Shown here piece after piece: positions 10,084-19,026 of a stretch of 64,000 nucleotides of DNA. Both the position numbers and the translations under genes were made by a program. A model generated the notes under the pieces. It searched no databases. It had not been told where the DNA came from and saw only the letters and a program-made list of their open reading frames with translations. How positions within the stretch are numbered: position 1 is the stretch's first letter; every line of letters starts with the position of its first letter. The DNA comes from Sphingorhabdus contaminans. Lineage in GTDB: Bacteria; Pseudomonadota; Alphaproteobacteria; Sphingomonadales; Sphingomonadaceae. The stretch lies in contig NZ_VKKU01000001.1 of the NCBI RefSeq assembly GCF_007280415.1, positions 124,001 through 188,000 of the forward strand, written 5' to 3'.

Positions 10084-10653
10084 CTAATCCTGCAACCGCA
10101 GGGCCACATCATTCATAAAACGAACGTCATCACCTTTGGCGAGCCAATCGGCTTCAGCCGCTACCGCACCCAGAAGGTCGGCAAGATCATCGATTTCGCT
10201 CTTATGAAAGTTCCCGAGCACATAGCCTGTCACCCGGTCCTTGCTGCCGGGGTGCCCTATGCCCAGCCGAACCCGCCGGAAATCAGCGCCAATATGGTCG
10301 ATTGCCGAGCGAATGCCATTATGACCGGCAGCGCCGCCACCAAATTTCACCTTCACCTTGAACGGCGCAAGATCCAGTTCGTCGTAGAATATGGTGACCT
10401 GTTCCGGCTCAAGCTTGTAAAAGTCCATGGCGGCGCGGATGCTGCGGCCGCTTTCGTTCATGAACGTGGCGGGTTTCAACAGAATGATTTTTTCAGAACC
10501 CAGCCGCAATTCCTGGACCCAGCCCTGAAATTTCTTGGCGGGTAAGGGTAGGTCGTGAATTTCGGCAAGCGCATCAATGGCCATGAAGCCGATATTATGC
10601 CTGTGCATGGCATAGGTCGGTCCGGGATTTCCAAGGCCTACCCATAATTGCAT
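10084..10653 (-). CDS. pth: Peptidyl-tRNA hydrolase
   Basis: Releases peptides from peptidyl-tRNA dropped by stalled ribosomes. The 189-residue protein has the signature LWVGLGNPGPTYAMHRHNIG with catalytic His19 and Asn9, then NESGRSI and the FYDELDL loop, and the HNGIRSAID motif near the C-terminal third. Length and motifs are normal. It lies downstream of rplY on the same strand, the common rplY-pth order of proteobacteria, but an inverted-repeat-rich 104-bp spacer separates them here. The downstream kinase-like gene follows after four bases. Confidence 0.96.
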   Translation of the reverse strand: MQLWVGLGNPGPTYAMHRHNIGFMAIDALAEIHDLPLPAKKFQGWVQELRLGSEKIILLKPATFMNESGRSIRAAMDFYKLEPEQVTIFYDELDLAPFKVKVKFGGGAAGHNGIRSAIDHIGADFRRVRLGIGHPGSKDRVTGYVLGNFHKSEIDDLADLLGAVAAEADWLAKGDDVRFMNDVALRLQD

Positions 10654-10664
10654 GGCTAAAAATG

Positions 10665-10726
10665 CTCCCCATTAGGGGAGAGGGGTGGGGAGCGGAACGA
10701 CCAACGCGGCCCGCTCCCCCTCTCCC
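10665..10726. repeat. Nested inverted repeats between rplY and pth
   Basis: The spacer holds CTCCCC-atta-GGGGAG (10665-10680) and a longer imperfect inverted repeat pairing GGGAGAGGGG plus GAGCGG (10677-10694) with CCGCTCCCCCTCTCCC (10711-10726). The two share bases, so they are alternatives. The motif TTAGGGGAGAGG also occurs in the 150-bp elements at 48.8 and 49.5 kb, so this may be a short relative of that family. Confidence 0.6.
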
Positions 10727-10731
10727 GGTCT

Positions 10732-10751
10732 GCATCCCTTTGCAGGGATGC
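10732..10751 (-). terminator. Hairpin just downstream of rplY
   Basis: GCATCCCT and AGGGATGC form a perfect 8-bp stem around a 4-nt loop, starting six bases past the rplY stop on the minus strand. There is no following T-run, so it may act as an attenuator or transcript stabiliser rather than a full terminator between rplY and pth. Confidence 0.4.
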
Positions 10752-10757
10752 CGATGT

Positions 10758-11378
10758 TTATGCGTCGGCTGCGCCGTCGGTCTTAGTGGTGTCACCTTCC
10801 TGGCTCTTCAGGCCGGAAGGCGCGACGATTGTAGCGATGGTGAAGTCGCGGTCGGTGATCTTGCTTTCCGAACCAGCAGGAAGCTTCACATGGCTGATGT
10901 GGATCGAATCGCCGACGTCAAAGCCGGTGACGTCGATCTGGATGTCGTCCGGAATCTTGTCATTTTCGCAAACAAGTTCGAGTTCATGACGAACGATGTT
11001 CAGAACGCCACCACGCTTCAAGCCTGGCGATGCTTCTTCGTTGATGAAGACAACAGGCACGTCCACATCAACCTTGGCGCCCTTGACGATGCGCAGGAAG
11101 TCGACATGGGTCGGGCGATCGGTAACCGGATGGAAAGCAACATCCTTCGGGATGGTAATCTGCTTCTTACCGCCAAGGTCGATCTCGACAACGCTGTTCG
11201 AAAAATGGCCGGTCATCAACAATTTGACGAGTGCCTTTTCCTCAACATGGATGAGTTCGGGGTCTTGTTTGTTGCCGTAAATAACGGCCGGAATCCGGTT
11301 TTGACGACGCAAATCGCGGGAGGCTCCCTTGCCAGCCCGTTCGCGCGTCTCGGCCGACAAGGTCAGCTGATCGCTCAT
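10758..11378 (-). CDS. rplY: 50S ribosomal protein L25/general stress protein Ctc
   Basis: 5S rRNA-binding ribosomal protein of the long Ctc form, 206 residues. The N-terminal L25 domain (residues 1-95) reads [24 protein letters not shown] and [19 protein letters not shown]; the C-terminal beta domain runs to about residue 185 and ends in a disordered acidic tail [13 protein letters not shown]. It starts the rplY-pth-kinase group, with about 100 bp of inverted repeats before pth. Nothing unusual is seen. Confidence 0.96.
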   Translation of the reverse strand: MSDQLTLSAETRERAGKGASRDLRRQNRIPAVIYGNKQDPELIHVEEKALVKLLMTGHFSNSVVEIDLGGKKQITIPKDVAFHPVTDRPTHVDFLRIVKGAKVDVDVPVVFINEEASPGLKRGGVLNIVRHELELVCENDKIPDDIQIDVTGFDVGDSIHISHVKLPAGSESKITDRDFTIATIVAPSGLKSQEGDTTKTDGAADA

Positions 11379-11483
11379 GATAAATCTCCAATAAAGTTAC
11401 ACTTGCCGTCACGCCTCCAGGGATGACCACGAACGGCAAGCGCGCGCCTATATGCGGGCTTTACTCCAAATGCAAGCTTTGTC

Positions 11484-12260
11484 CTAGCTAAGCGCCTTGT
11501 ACAGGCTGAACATGCTGGTCGCGATCAGAACGATGCTGACGGCGAACAGAAGCCGGCGAGGTTCGATCCGCTTGGCGACATAAGCCCCCAGCGGCGCAGC
11601 AAGCAAACCGCCGATCAGCAAACCACCCGTCACAACGGTGAAGGCCTGAAGACCGATAGTCATGATGAAGGTCATTGAAATCGCAAATGTCAGGCAGAAT
11701 TCCGCCGTGTTCACGGTGCCGATCGTCTTGCGCGGGTCGGTGCCCTGAATAAGCAGGTTGGATGTAACGACCGGACCCCAGCCACCGCCGCCCGAAGCAT
11801 CAAGGAAGCCGCCAATGACGCCGAGAGGCACGGTAACCTTGGGGTCACGTGCCTTATGCTCATGCGAAAAGGTCAGCGCCTTGTAGAGCAGGTAAAACCC
11901 GATGACGGTAAGATACAGCATCACCAGAGGCCGCGCGGCTTCGGTATGTACATTCGCAAGCAGATAGGCGCCTGTACAACCGCCGATGACGCCCGGTATG
12001 GCGATGCGGCTGAACAGTTTCCAATCCACATTCTTGTGCAGGATATGGCTGATACCCGATGCACCGGTGGTAAACATTTCCACAAAATGGACGCCTGCGG
12101 ACGCACGGGAAGGTGCAACACCCATCACGCTGACCAGCAAGGTGCTGCAAATGACGCCGAAGGCCATTCCAAGCGCACCGTCAACAAGCTGTGCCGCGAA
12201 CCCAACCGCTATGTAGGGCCATATGGCACCCCAGTCGAGGTTAAGAATAAAATCGAGCAT
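11484..12260 (-). CDS. TauE/SafE-family sulfite/organosulfur exporter
   Basis: Inner-membrane permease of 258 residues with about eight hydrophobic helices and the two internally repeated family signatures: AAQLVDGALGMAFGVICS in the first half and GVIGGFLDASGGGGWGP in the second. Family members export sulfite, sulfoacetate or related anions; the exact substrate cannot be read. Upstream on the same strand lies an Rrf2 regulator, separated by 286 bp containing a TGCGGA-N6-TCCGCA palindrome, which suggests control by that or another factor. A second TauE/SafE gene lies at 41520-42281. Confidence 0.88.
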   Translation of the reverse strand: MLDFILNLDWGAIWPYIAVGFAAQLVDGALGMAFGVICSTLLVSVMGVAPSRASAGVHFVEMFTTGASGISHILHKNVDWKLFSRIAIPGVIGGCTGAYLLANVHTEAARPLVMLYLTVIGFYLLYKALTFSHEHKARDPKVTVPLGVIGGFLDASGGGGWGPVVTSNLLIQGTDPRKTIGTVNTAEFCLTFAISMTFIMTIGLQAFTVVTGGLLIGGLLAAPLGAYVAKRIEPRRLLFAVSIVLIATSMFSLYKALS

Positions 12261-12293
12261 GCGGTGTTCCCTTGCCTGGCGAATGTTCTGGCG

Positions 12294-12311
12294 TGCGGAT
12301 ATTAGTCCGCA
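12294..12311. promoter_or_regulatory. Palindrome upstream of the TauE/SafE gene, candidate operator
   Basis: TGCGGA-N6-TCCGCA is a perfect 6-bp dyad ending 34 bases before the exporter start codon, inside an AT-rich 286-bp interval (12261-12546) that holds no gene. It could be an operator for the Rrf2 protein encoded upstream or an RNA hairpin in the leader. No other strong signal was found in that interval. Confidence 0.4.
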
Positions 12312-12546
12312 TAATCACTGCAAATTCTATTTGCTACCGCATTAACCCTAATTGCCCGGATTTCGCCAGAATTGCCGGAAATCCAACCAATTTGCGGACT
12401 TTTTTGTTTCGGAAGGGTTAATGAAGAAGTAGAAAGCATCGCATCAAACGATAATCTCAACTAAATTAATTGACAATATAATTCGGCCAAAGATTTTGCT
12501 TTTCGCGGCGAAAGGTTCTCTTTGTGCGTTATTGGGACAGCTTGGC

Positions 12547-12984
12547 TTATTCAGCTGCCAGCAAATAGGCGTCCGCCTCGACCTTGTCGGTTAAATAAAT
12601 CGAATCGAGCAGATGGGCAGTCTTGTCGCGGACCTGCAGCATCAGTGCGCGTGTACGGCAGTTTTCTTCTTCCACGCAGTTCTGGCAGGTTTCATGGGCA
12701 TAGCGGCTGGCGCAGGGAACGAGCGCCAAAGAACCGCGCATGATACGGATAAGGTCGCCATAGCTGATGTCGATCGGCGGAACACCCAGCCAGTATCCGC
12801 CATCCTTCCCCCTTTGCGATGCGACCAGACCGGAGCGCGCCAGTTCCGACAATATAACCGTTAGGAACTTCGGCGGGATCTTCTGCTCTTCCGCAATATC
12901 GGCCAGCTGTACCGGTCCTTTGCCGTAATGGTCGGCAAGGTGTTGCATGGCGCGGATGGCGTAGCGGGTTTTCTGCGACAGCAT
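12547..12984 (-). CDS. Rrf2-family transcriptional regulator with four-cysteine cluster
   Basis: 145-residue winged-helix regulator. The N-terminal DNA-binding domain reads MLSQKTRYAIRAMQHLAD and PPKFLTVILSELARSGLVASQRGKDGGYWL, standard for Rrf2. The effector region has Cys91, Cys100, Cys103 and Cys109 (spacing C-x8-C-x2-C-x5-C). This differs from the C-x5-C-x5-C ligands of IscR/NsrR but could hold an Fe-S cluster or metal. It precedes the TauE/SafE exporter on the same strand, so sulfur or redox control of that exporter is an inference from position. The ATG at 12984 follows an AT-rich promoter-like leader. Confidence 0.88.
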   Translation of the reverse strand: MLSQKTRYAIRAMQHLADHYGKGPVQLADIAEEQKIPPKFLTVILSELARSGLVASQRGKDGGYWLGVPPIDISYGDLIRIMRGSLALVPCASRYAHETCQNCVEEENCRTRALMLQVRDKTAHLLDSIYLTDKVEADAYLLAAE

Positions 12985-13175
12985 AATATATCTTTGCGCC
13001 GAAATTATCTAATTTTCAACCCCACGAGTAGACAAACACGAATGTGCAATCGATAGCAACGAAAGCGACGAAATTTCATTAACCTAGTTGCATTGGCGAA
13101 GTTGCCAGAATAGCCTCGCCCCCGAACCAGACTCAGGAAAAGCTTCCGGGTTGTTTTCCAAAAAGGGGGAAAAAC

Positions 13176-16127
13176 ATGAAGTTCACAAAATCGATATCGT
13201 TACTTGCAGCAACCTGCCTGACATTTCCTGCCTTTGCACAGGAAGCTCCGCCAACGGCGGCGCCGGAGGCGGAGGAGTCTGCGCCTATCATCGTGACTGG
13301 ATCGCGCATCAAACGCGACCCGACCGATAGTTCGCTTCCTTTGCAGGTTATCAATACCGAAGAATTGTCGCGCGAAGGCATCAATAGTCCGGAACAGCTG
13401 ATCTCCTATCTGTCGACAAACGGCAATGGCGCCGACAATCTGGCATCCAACGCAGACGTCACCAGTGGTGCGCAGCGCGGAACCAACGGTTTGTCCGCTG
13501 CCAACCTGCGCGGGCAGGGTTCGGCATCGACCCTTGTTCTCCTGAACGGACGGCGTGTGGCGGCACACGGACTTACGGGTTCGGCTGTGGACGTAAACCA
13601 GATTCCCATCGCCGCGTTGGAGCGTGTCGAAGTTTTGAAGGACGGCGCGTCCGCCATTTACGGTACAGACGCGATTGGCGGCGTGATCAACTTCATCACC
13701 AAAACAAATTTCCAGGGCCTCACACTCAACGCCTTTAACGACATTACCGAAGCGGGTGGCGGCAACATCTACCGGCTTTCGGCAACGGCCGGTTATGGCG
13801 ACCTTGATGAGCAAGGCTTCAACATCATGGGTGCGATCAGTCGGAGCGTGAACAATGTGCTCAACGGATCGGACCGGTCCTTTGTAAATGGTAACCAGCC
13901 CAATCGCGGTTTGTCGGTCGATACCCGCGGCACCCCCATTGCCACTGCGTTCGCGACCGGCGCCAATGCCATCTTTGCGCCCACCGGCTCGCTGTTGAGC
14001 GGGGTCACTCTGTTGGAAGCCGGTGCAACCGTTCCGGCAACGGGTGGTATCAACATATTGGATCTGCCCGGCGGTGCGGGATGCGGATCCGTTGATGGTG
14101 GTATGGCCTATGACGAACAGCTATGGGCCATCCCGTCCGCCCGTTTTGCCTGCGCATGGGATACGGGCCGCGCGGCGGTGCTGCAACAACCGCTTAACAC
14201 GCTCACCTATTATGGCCGTGCTACGGTCAAGGCGGGCGATCATCAATTCTATGCGGAAATTACCGGTTCGGACGCGGATTCGGCCAAACGTTTCTCGAAC
14301 AACCAATATTCGGGCAACGCGACCACTTTACCGCTCTATTATCCTTTGAACCCGACGACGGCGGCCACCTATAATGATGTGTATAACCGTCTGGTTGCGG
14401 TATTCCCGCAAATCGCGGTGAACTATGGCAAACCGATCTCCTATCGCTGGCGCTGTATTGCGTGCGGAACACGCGAATATGAAACCAATACCAAAACACT
14501 GCGGGCTGCGCTTGGTGCAGAAGGTCCGCTTTTCGGAGATTGGGATTATCGTGCCGGGGCGTCCTATGCCCGCAGTGAATCCTCATCCGTATTGGGTGAC
14601 GGCTATCATTATCGGGGTACCTTCTCGTCAGCTGCAGCGGCGGCTGCATCCGGTGTTCCCGGTGCGGTGTCGGGCGGCATTGATCCGCGCGCACCGACGG
14701 CACCTGGCGCGACACGTCCGGGTATCGTGGGTCTGCTGAACAGCGGCATCCTGAATCCTTTCTCTGTTACGCAGTCGCCTGAAGCCCTTGCAGGCCTCAG
14801 GGCAATTTCCGCGAAAGGGGTCACGCTGTACGGCGGTAAATATGAAGTGAAGCAACTCGACGCTTCGATTTCGGGTTCGCTGTTCGATCTGCCTGGCGGG
14901 GCCGTGCAGGTTGCCTTGGGTGTGGACTATCGCCGGGAAACCTACAGCTTTAACGGTTCGCCTGCGGCGGTGACGGGCACGCCCGATATCTTCAACGTGG
15001 CGTTCGACAATATCAACGCGCTGACGCCGAAAAATCGGGATGTGAAGGCGGCTTATGCCGAAGTCCTTTTCCCCATATTCGACATGCTGGAAGTGACAGG
15101 GGCGGTCCGTCTCGACGATTATACCGGCTTTGGCACCACAATTAACCCCAAGGTTTCGGCCAAATTCCGGCCCGTCGACTGGTTCATGGTGCGTGGTTCA
15201 TACAACACCGGTTTCCGCGTTCCTGCGTTTAACCAGATTTTCAACGGCGTGACCCAGTCACCCAATCCCGGCAACACGCTGGTTGACCCGACAACATGCC
15301 CTTCCGGCACGGTCAGCCTGCTTCCCGGGTGCGCCGCGATTACGCCGGACACATTGACGGGTGGTAACCTGAATTTGGGACCGGAAACGTCCGAACAATA
15401 TAGTGTCGGCGTCGTTCTCCAGCCCTCTAACCGTTTCAGCGCATCGGTCGACTTCTGGTCAATCGCTGTCGATGATACGATCGGTGCGCTGACATTGCGT
15501 CAGTTGCTGGACAATATTGCCTTCTTCCCGGACCGGGTCATCCGCACCAACGGCATAATCACCCTGATCGATCTTCGCGCCGACAACATCGGTTCACGCC
15601 GGACCGAAGGTCTGGAAGTCTCGCTGCGTGGCGGTGCGGATCTGGCGGGCGGTGTGCTGACCGCCGGTCTGGACGGCACCTATTTGCTGAAGAAGCGGGA
15701 AAAGTTCCTGCCGTCGGCTCCCTTCGGCCCGAGCCTGATCGGTGTGTTTTCCTTTTCCGGCGATCTGGGCTTGAAGTGGAAGCATAATGCGTTCCTGACC
15801 TACACCAAGGATGACCTGACGTTCAGCATCTCGCAAATCTACCGCGATGGTTACAAGAACCAGGCTCTGCCCGGTATTGCAAATGGCACGGTGACGCGCC
15901 CGGATTTCAACCCGCGCGTCAAACCCTATATCATCTACAATACGTCGGTGAGCCTTGATATTCAGGAACAGTTCCGGCTGACCTTCGGTATCAAGAACCT
16001 GTTCGATAAGGATCCCCCATTTGCCATCACCTATGACAGTAACACGGGCGCTGGCAGCAGCTGGGAACCGCGCGTCGCCGATCCCCGGGGACGTTCGTTC
16101 ACCCTCGCGGTCGAAGCAAAGTTCTAA
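13176..16127 (+). CDS. TonB-dependent outer-membrane receptor
   Basis: Outer-membrane gated channel of 983 residues. A Sec signal peptide ends at TFPAFAQ-E, then the region around EESAPIIVTGSRIKRD serves as the TonB box, followed by the plug domain (LSREGINSPEQLISYL, LNGRRVAAHG, VEVLKDGASAIYGTDAIGGVINFITK) and a 22-strand barrel ending in the Phe-terminated strand FTLAVEAKF. An extracellular loop contains a C-I-A-C pair. This is the large receptor class common in sphingomonads for peptides, plant compounds or metals. The next gene, 23 bp downstream with its own strong ribosome site, encodes an exported S66 peptidase, so import of a peptide or murein fragment is inferred. Substrate unproven. 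Confidence 0.93.
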   Translation: MKFTKSISLLAATCLTFPAFAQEAPPTAAPEAEESAPIIVTGSRIKRDPTDSSLPLQVINTEELSREGINSPEQLISYLSTNGNGADNLASNADVTSGAQRGTNGLSAANLRGQGSASTLVLLNGRRVAAHGLTGSAVDVNQIPIAALERVEVLKDGASAIYGTDAIGGVINFITKTNFQGLTLNAFNDITEAGGGNIYRLSATAGYGDLDEQGFNIMGAISRSVNNVLNGSDRSFVNGNQPNRGLSVDTRGTPIATAFATGANAIFAPTGSLLSGVTLLEAGATVPATGGINILDLPGGAGCGSVDGGMAYDEQLWAIPSARFACAWDTGRAAVLQQPLNTLTYYGRATVKAGDHQFYAEITGSDADSAKRFSNNQYSGNATTLPLYYPLNPTTAATYNDVYNRLVAVFPQIAVNYGKPISYRWRCIACGTREYETNTKTLRAALGAEGPLFGDWDYRAGASYARSESSSVLGDGYHYRGTFSSAAAAAASGVPGAVSGGIDPRAPTAPGATRPGIVGLLNSGILNPFSVTQSPEALAGLRAISAKGVTLYGGKYEVKQLDASISGSLFDLPGGAVQVALGVDYRRETYSFNGSPAAVTGTPDIFNVAFDNINALTPKNRDVKAAYAEVLFPIFDMLEVTGAVRLDDYTGFGTTINPKVSAKFRPVDWFMVRGSYNTGFRVPAFNQIFNGVTQSPNPGNTLVDPTTCPSGTVSLLPGCAAITPDTLTGGNLNLGPETSEQYSVGVVLQPSNRFSASVDFWSIAVDDTIGALTLRQLLDNIAFFPDRVIRTNGIITLIDLRADNIGSRRTEGLEVSLRGGADLAGGVLTAGLDGTYLLKKREKFLPSAPFGPSLIGVFSFSGDLGLKWKHNAFLTYTKDDLTFSISQIYRDGYKNQALPGIANGTVTRPDFNPRVKPYIIYNTSVSLDIQEQFRLTFGIKNLFDKDPPFAITYDSNTGAGSSWEPRVADPRGRSFTLAVEAKF

Positions 16128-16150
16128 GCAACCGGTCGCCGGAGGATAAT

Positions 16151-17200
16151 ATGGAAGCTTCACGGCGGCAGATCATGGCGGGGCTGGCAGCAATGCTGTC
16201 GGCCCCACCTGTTTTAGCAACACAGGCAAGTGGGCGAGGCCTGCCTGCGCATCGCAAGCCGGCACGGCTGAAGAAAGGCGACACGGTCGGCCTGATCGAA
16301 CCGGCTTCGGCAAGTGATGAGCCGTTCCAGATCCAGTTGGTCGAGGAAGCCATTACCGCGATGGGGCTGATCCCCAAACGGGCTCCGCATATATTGGACC
16401 GCTATGGCTATCTGGCGGGAAGGGACAAGGACCGGGCATCCGACATCAATGCGATGTTCGCCGACAAGGACGTGAAAGCGATCTTTGCCGTTCGCGGTGG
16501 ATGGGGCAGCGCGCGGTTGCTTCCCTATCTCGATTGGGACATCATTCGCGCGAACCCCAAGCTTTTGACCGGTTTCAGCGACATTACCGCTTTACATATG
16601 GCGATTGCTGCCAAGGCGGGCTTTACGACTTTGCACGGTCCGAACGCCGGAAGCGCGTGGGGCAAATCATCGTGGGACGCATTTTACCCGATCGCTTTCG
16701 ACGCGGCGACGCCGACTCTTATCAACCCGGAAGGCGGGGAAGACAGGCTGGCGCAACGCCGGTGGCGGACGCAGACCATAACCCCGGGCAAGGCGAAGGG
16801 ACGTCTGTTGGGCGGGAACCTGACTGTGTTATCGGCCTTGTCAGGCAGCAGCTATCTGCCCGACTTCAATGGCGCGATCCTCTTCCTCGAAGATGTGGAT
16901 GAGGCCGAGTATAGAATCGACCGTATGCTTACCCAGTTGGGACTTGCGGGTATCCTCAAAAACCTGGCGGGTGCGGTCTTTGGTCAGTGCACCAGTTGCA
17001 CAGGCAGCAGCAGCGGTGTCTATGGCGGCTTTACCCTGAACGATGTTCTTCGCCAGCATCTGGGATCGCTCGGTGTCCCTGTCTATACCGGTGCCTGGTT
17101 TGGCCATATCACCGACCAGTTCACACTGGCACAAGGGGTGATGACGGAAATCGACGCCGATGCAGGGACGCTGCGTATGCTGGAGCCGGCTGTCGCCTAA
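16151..17200 (+). CDS. Tat-exported S66 peptidase (LD-carboxypeptidase/MccF family)
   Basis: 349-residue serine peptidase preceded by a signal with S-R-R-Q-I-M and a hydrophobic Ala/Leu run, consistent with Tat export. S66 features are complete: the FAVRGGWGSARLL turn, the nucleophile Ser in L-L-T-G-F-S-D-I-T-A-L, Glu in LFLEDVDEAEYRID and His in FGHITDQFTL. Family members cut the tetrapeptide L,D-bond of murein peptides (LdcA) or detoxify peptidyl-nucleotide antibiotics (MccF). The perfect ribosome site GGAGG and the 23-bp gap to the TonB receptor argue for co-transcription and a role in processing the imported ligand in the periplasm. Confidence 0.88.
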   Translation: MEASRRQIMAGLAAMLSAPPVLATQASGRGLPAHRKPARLKKGDTVGLIEPASASDEPFQIQLVEEAITAMGLIPKRAPHILDRYGYLAGRDKDRASDINAMFADKDVKAIFAVRGGWGSARLLPYLDWDIIRANPKLLTGFSDITALHMAIAAKAGFTTLHGPNAGSAWGKSSWDAFYPIAFDAATPTLINPEGGEDRLAQRRWRTQTITPGKAKGRLLGGNLTVLSALSGSSYLPDFNGAILFLEDVDEAEYRIDRMLTQLGLAGILKNLAGAVFGQCTSCTGSSSGVYGGFTLNDVLRQHLGSLGVPVYTGAWFGHITDQFTLAQGVMTEIDADAGTLRMLEPAVA

Positions 17201-17970
17201 ATCATCGACTGGGTCAGCAGCAGTGCGGCAGAATTGTTCAGCATATGCAAGATGATGTTCGTCCTTAGCGAACCTGTGCGATGATAGAGATATCCGAAAG
17301 CAATGCTGAGCGACATCAGGCCCGGGATGGCATAAGGTTGTCCATGCACCGCCGCAAAAACGAGCGAGGATAAGAGGATTGCGGGCCAGACGGGAATGAA
17401 GCGGGCGAGGGCGTTCTGTAACAATCCCCGGAACAACAGCTCTTCGACGATGGGCGCGGCGATTGCGATGGCACCGAAACCCAGCGCGATATTGAGGGGA
17501 GTGCGCGGAATTTCGGCAAGCATCTTTGCCATATCTGCCTGCATGCCAATGCCAGGAATGACATAGGTGGCGTAAAGAAAATTCGCGATCATGGCCGTCA
17601 GTATCAGTACAAATGCCAGCCCTATGGTTTGGGCAAAAGGCATTTTCCCAAAACTGTCGAGCCCGATCCGGTGATAGCGGCCATCCTTTTTCAGATAGAG
17701 GGTGAGAAGCCCGATCTGGATAATCGCCGAAATCACCAGGCCCCAAAGAACCGCAACGCCTTTGGTGTCGCCACTCGCGGCGCCTGCCAAGCTGCCTCCG
17801 CCTACACCTGCGGCAATCAAGACCGCCGTGCACAGGATCTGTAGTACGAAGTACAGCACGATCCAGCCAATGCTGGGTAATATCCCGCGAAGAAATTGCA
17901 CCAATTTCGCACCGAAGCCGGTCTTTGCCGGTTTGCTTTCAGGCGGCAGCGATATTTCGGCGTTGTCCAT
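17197..17970 (-). CDS. CPBP-family intramembrane glutamic/metalloprotease
   Basis: 257 residues from ATG 17970, chosen because AGGGGGA lies just before it; an in-frame start at 18018 lacks this. The protein has about eight membrane helices and the family motifs E-E-L-L-F-R-G (motif 1), the helix FIPVWPAILLSSLVFAAVHG with His (motif 2) and the downstream Asn in the last helix MLNNSAALLL (motif 3). CPBP proteins act in CAAX processing in eukaryotes and in bacteriocin immunity or protein maturation in bacteria; the role here is unknown. Its stop overlaps the S66 peptidase stop by four bases, convergent. Confidence 0.85.
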   Translation of the reverse strand: MDNAEISLPPESKPAKTGFGAKLVQFLRGILPSIGWIVLYFVLQILCTAVLIAAGVGGGSLAGAASGDTKGVAVLWGLVISAIIQIGLLTLYLKKDGRYHRIGLDSFGKMPFAQTIGLAFVLILTAMIANFLYATYVIPGIGMQADMAKMLAEIPRTPLNIALGFGAIAIAAPIVEELLFRGLLQNALARFIPVWPAILLSSLVFAAVHGQPYAIPGLMSLSIAFGYLYHRTGSLRTNIILHMLNNSAALLLTQSMI

Positions 17971-18033
17971 TATTCCCCCTAAATGGATGAAGGCCCGCAC
18001 AGCGCGGACCTTCCCCAAATGACAGGCAAATCG

Positions 18034-18978
18034 TTAATAAGCTACTCTCACCGCGCTCAGTCCGTAGGCCGGCAAAAGATTTTGCACGCTTGTCGGCCCC
18101 GACAGATGTCCGGCGCCAACGGCCATGAAGGTCGTGCCGGGTTTGTCCATTTCGGCCTTGATCCATTTCGCCCAGTTGGCGTTACGGCGCGTCAGCAATG
18201 CATCATAAAGTGCGCGGCTGGTCAGTCCTTCGTTCATAAGCTGCCCCAGACCATCGGGATCCGGCGCGCCCCAAAGCTCAACCATTTTGTCCATCATGTT
18301 GGACGAGCCTTCGACGACCTTTGCTGTCTCGATAAGGAACCGGATCTGCTCGCTTTCGGGCATGTTGTCGAACACGCCAAGCTGGAACTCCATTGTTTCA
18401 ACGCCTGCGATTGGCTTTTTTGCTGCATTTGCTGCAGCGGTAAGCTGCTTTTCAACGCCGCTGTTGAGGTCAAAGCCCTGCTTTTGCATCGAGATCACGG
18501 AGAGCGTGACGGCTGCCGCCCAGGGGTCAAAGGGATCAAGTGCTTCGGCAGGAAGGCCTGTTTTGGCCATGGCCTTTTCATAAACAGCCCGGTCCGCATC
18601 GCTCATTTTGGAACGCAGCGTCTTGCCACTTTTGTCGATGGCAAGTTTGCCGAAAAGCGCCTGGCTCTCCGCTGCGCTGGGTTCCACCATTTCCAGGACA
18701 AGCTTGTCCGATCCTTCAAATGCCTGCTTCACACCGTCGTCGAACCAGCCAAGATTGGGCTTCAAAATGTGGACGGTGCCGAACAGGTAGATGGTCGTGT
18801 CCTCGTCCTTGACCACCCACAGTGCAGGATCGACATCCTTGATTGCAGGTGGCGCCGCCTTGACAGGGTCAAGTGCCTGGACTGCTGCCGGCGCTTCGGT
18901 CGGCGCATCTTGCGCAAAGCATGCCGGCGAAAGGGCCATCGCGGCGGTAACCAAGAGTGCTTTATATTTGGGGGACAT
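18034..18978 (-). CDS. TraB/GumN-family protein (possible exported metallopeptidase-like)
   Basis: 314 residues with a Sec signal peptide (to PACFAQ) and an Ala/Pro-rich linker. The TraB/GumN hallmarks are present: the N-terminal LFGTVHILKPNLGWFDDGVKQAFEGSD block, central ETMEFQLGVFDNMPESEQIRFL, and the C-terminal MAVGAGHLSGPTSVQNLL with the GAGH motif. The fold is related to the EreA/ChaN group; enzymatic function is unclear, though a His/Glu metal site has been proposed for relatives. It precedes the CPBP protease on the same strand with a 63-bp gap, so the two may form a small unit. Confidence 0.85.
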   Translation of the reverse strand: MSPKYKALLVTAAMALSPACFAQDAPTEAPAAVQALDPVKAAPPAIKDVDPALWVVKDEDTTIYLFGTVHILKPNLGWFDDGVKQAFEGSDKLVLEMVEPSAAESQALFGKLAIDKSGKTLRSKMSDADRAVYEKAMAKTGLPAEALDPFDPWAAAVTLSVISMQKQGFDLNSGVEKQLTAAANAAKKPIAGVETMEFQLGVFDNMPESEQIRFLIETAKVVEGSSNMMDKMVELWGAPDPDGLGQLMNEGLTSRALYDALLTRRNANWAKWIKAEMDKPGTTFMAVGAGHLSGPTSVQNLLPAYGLSAVRVAY

Positions 18979-19026
18979 GGGTAACTCCTGTTTGTTCGTT
19001 GTTATTCTATGCTAAAATTCGGAAAT

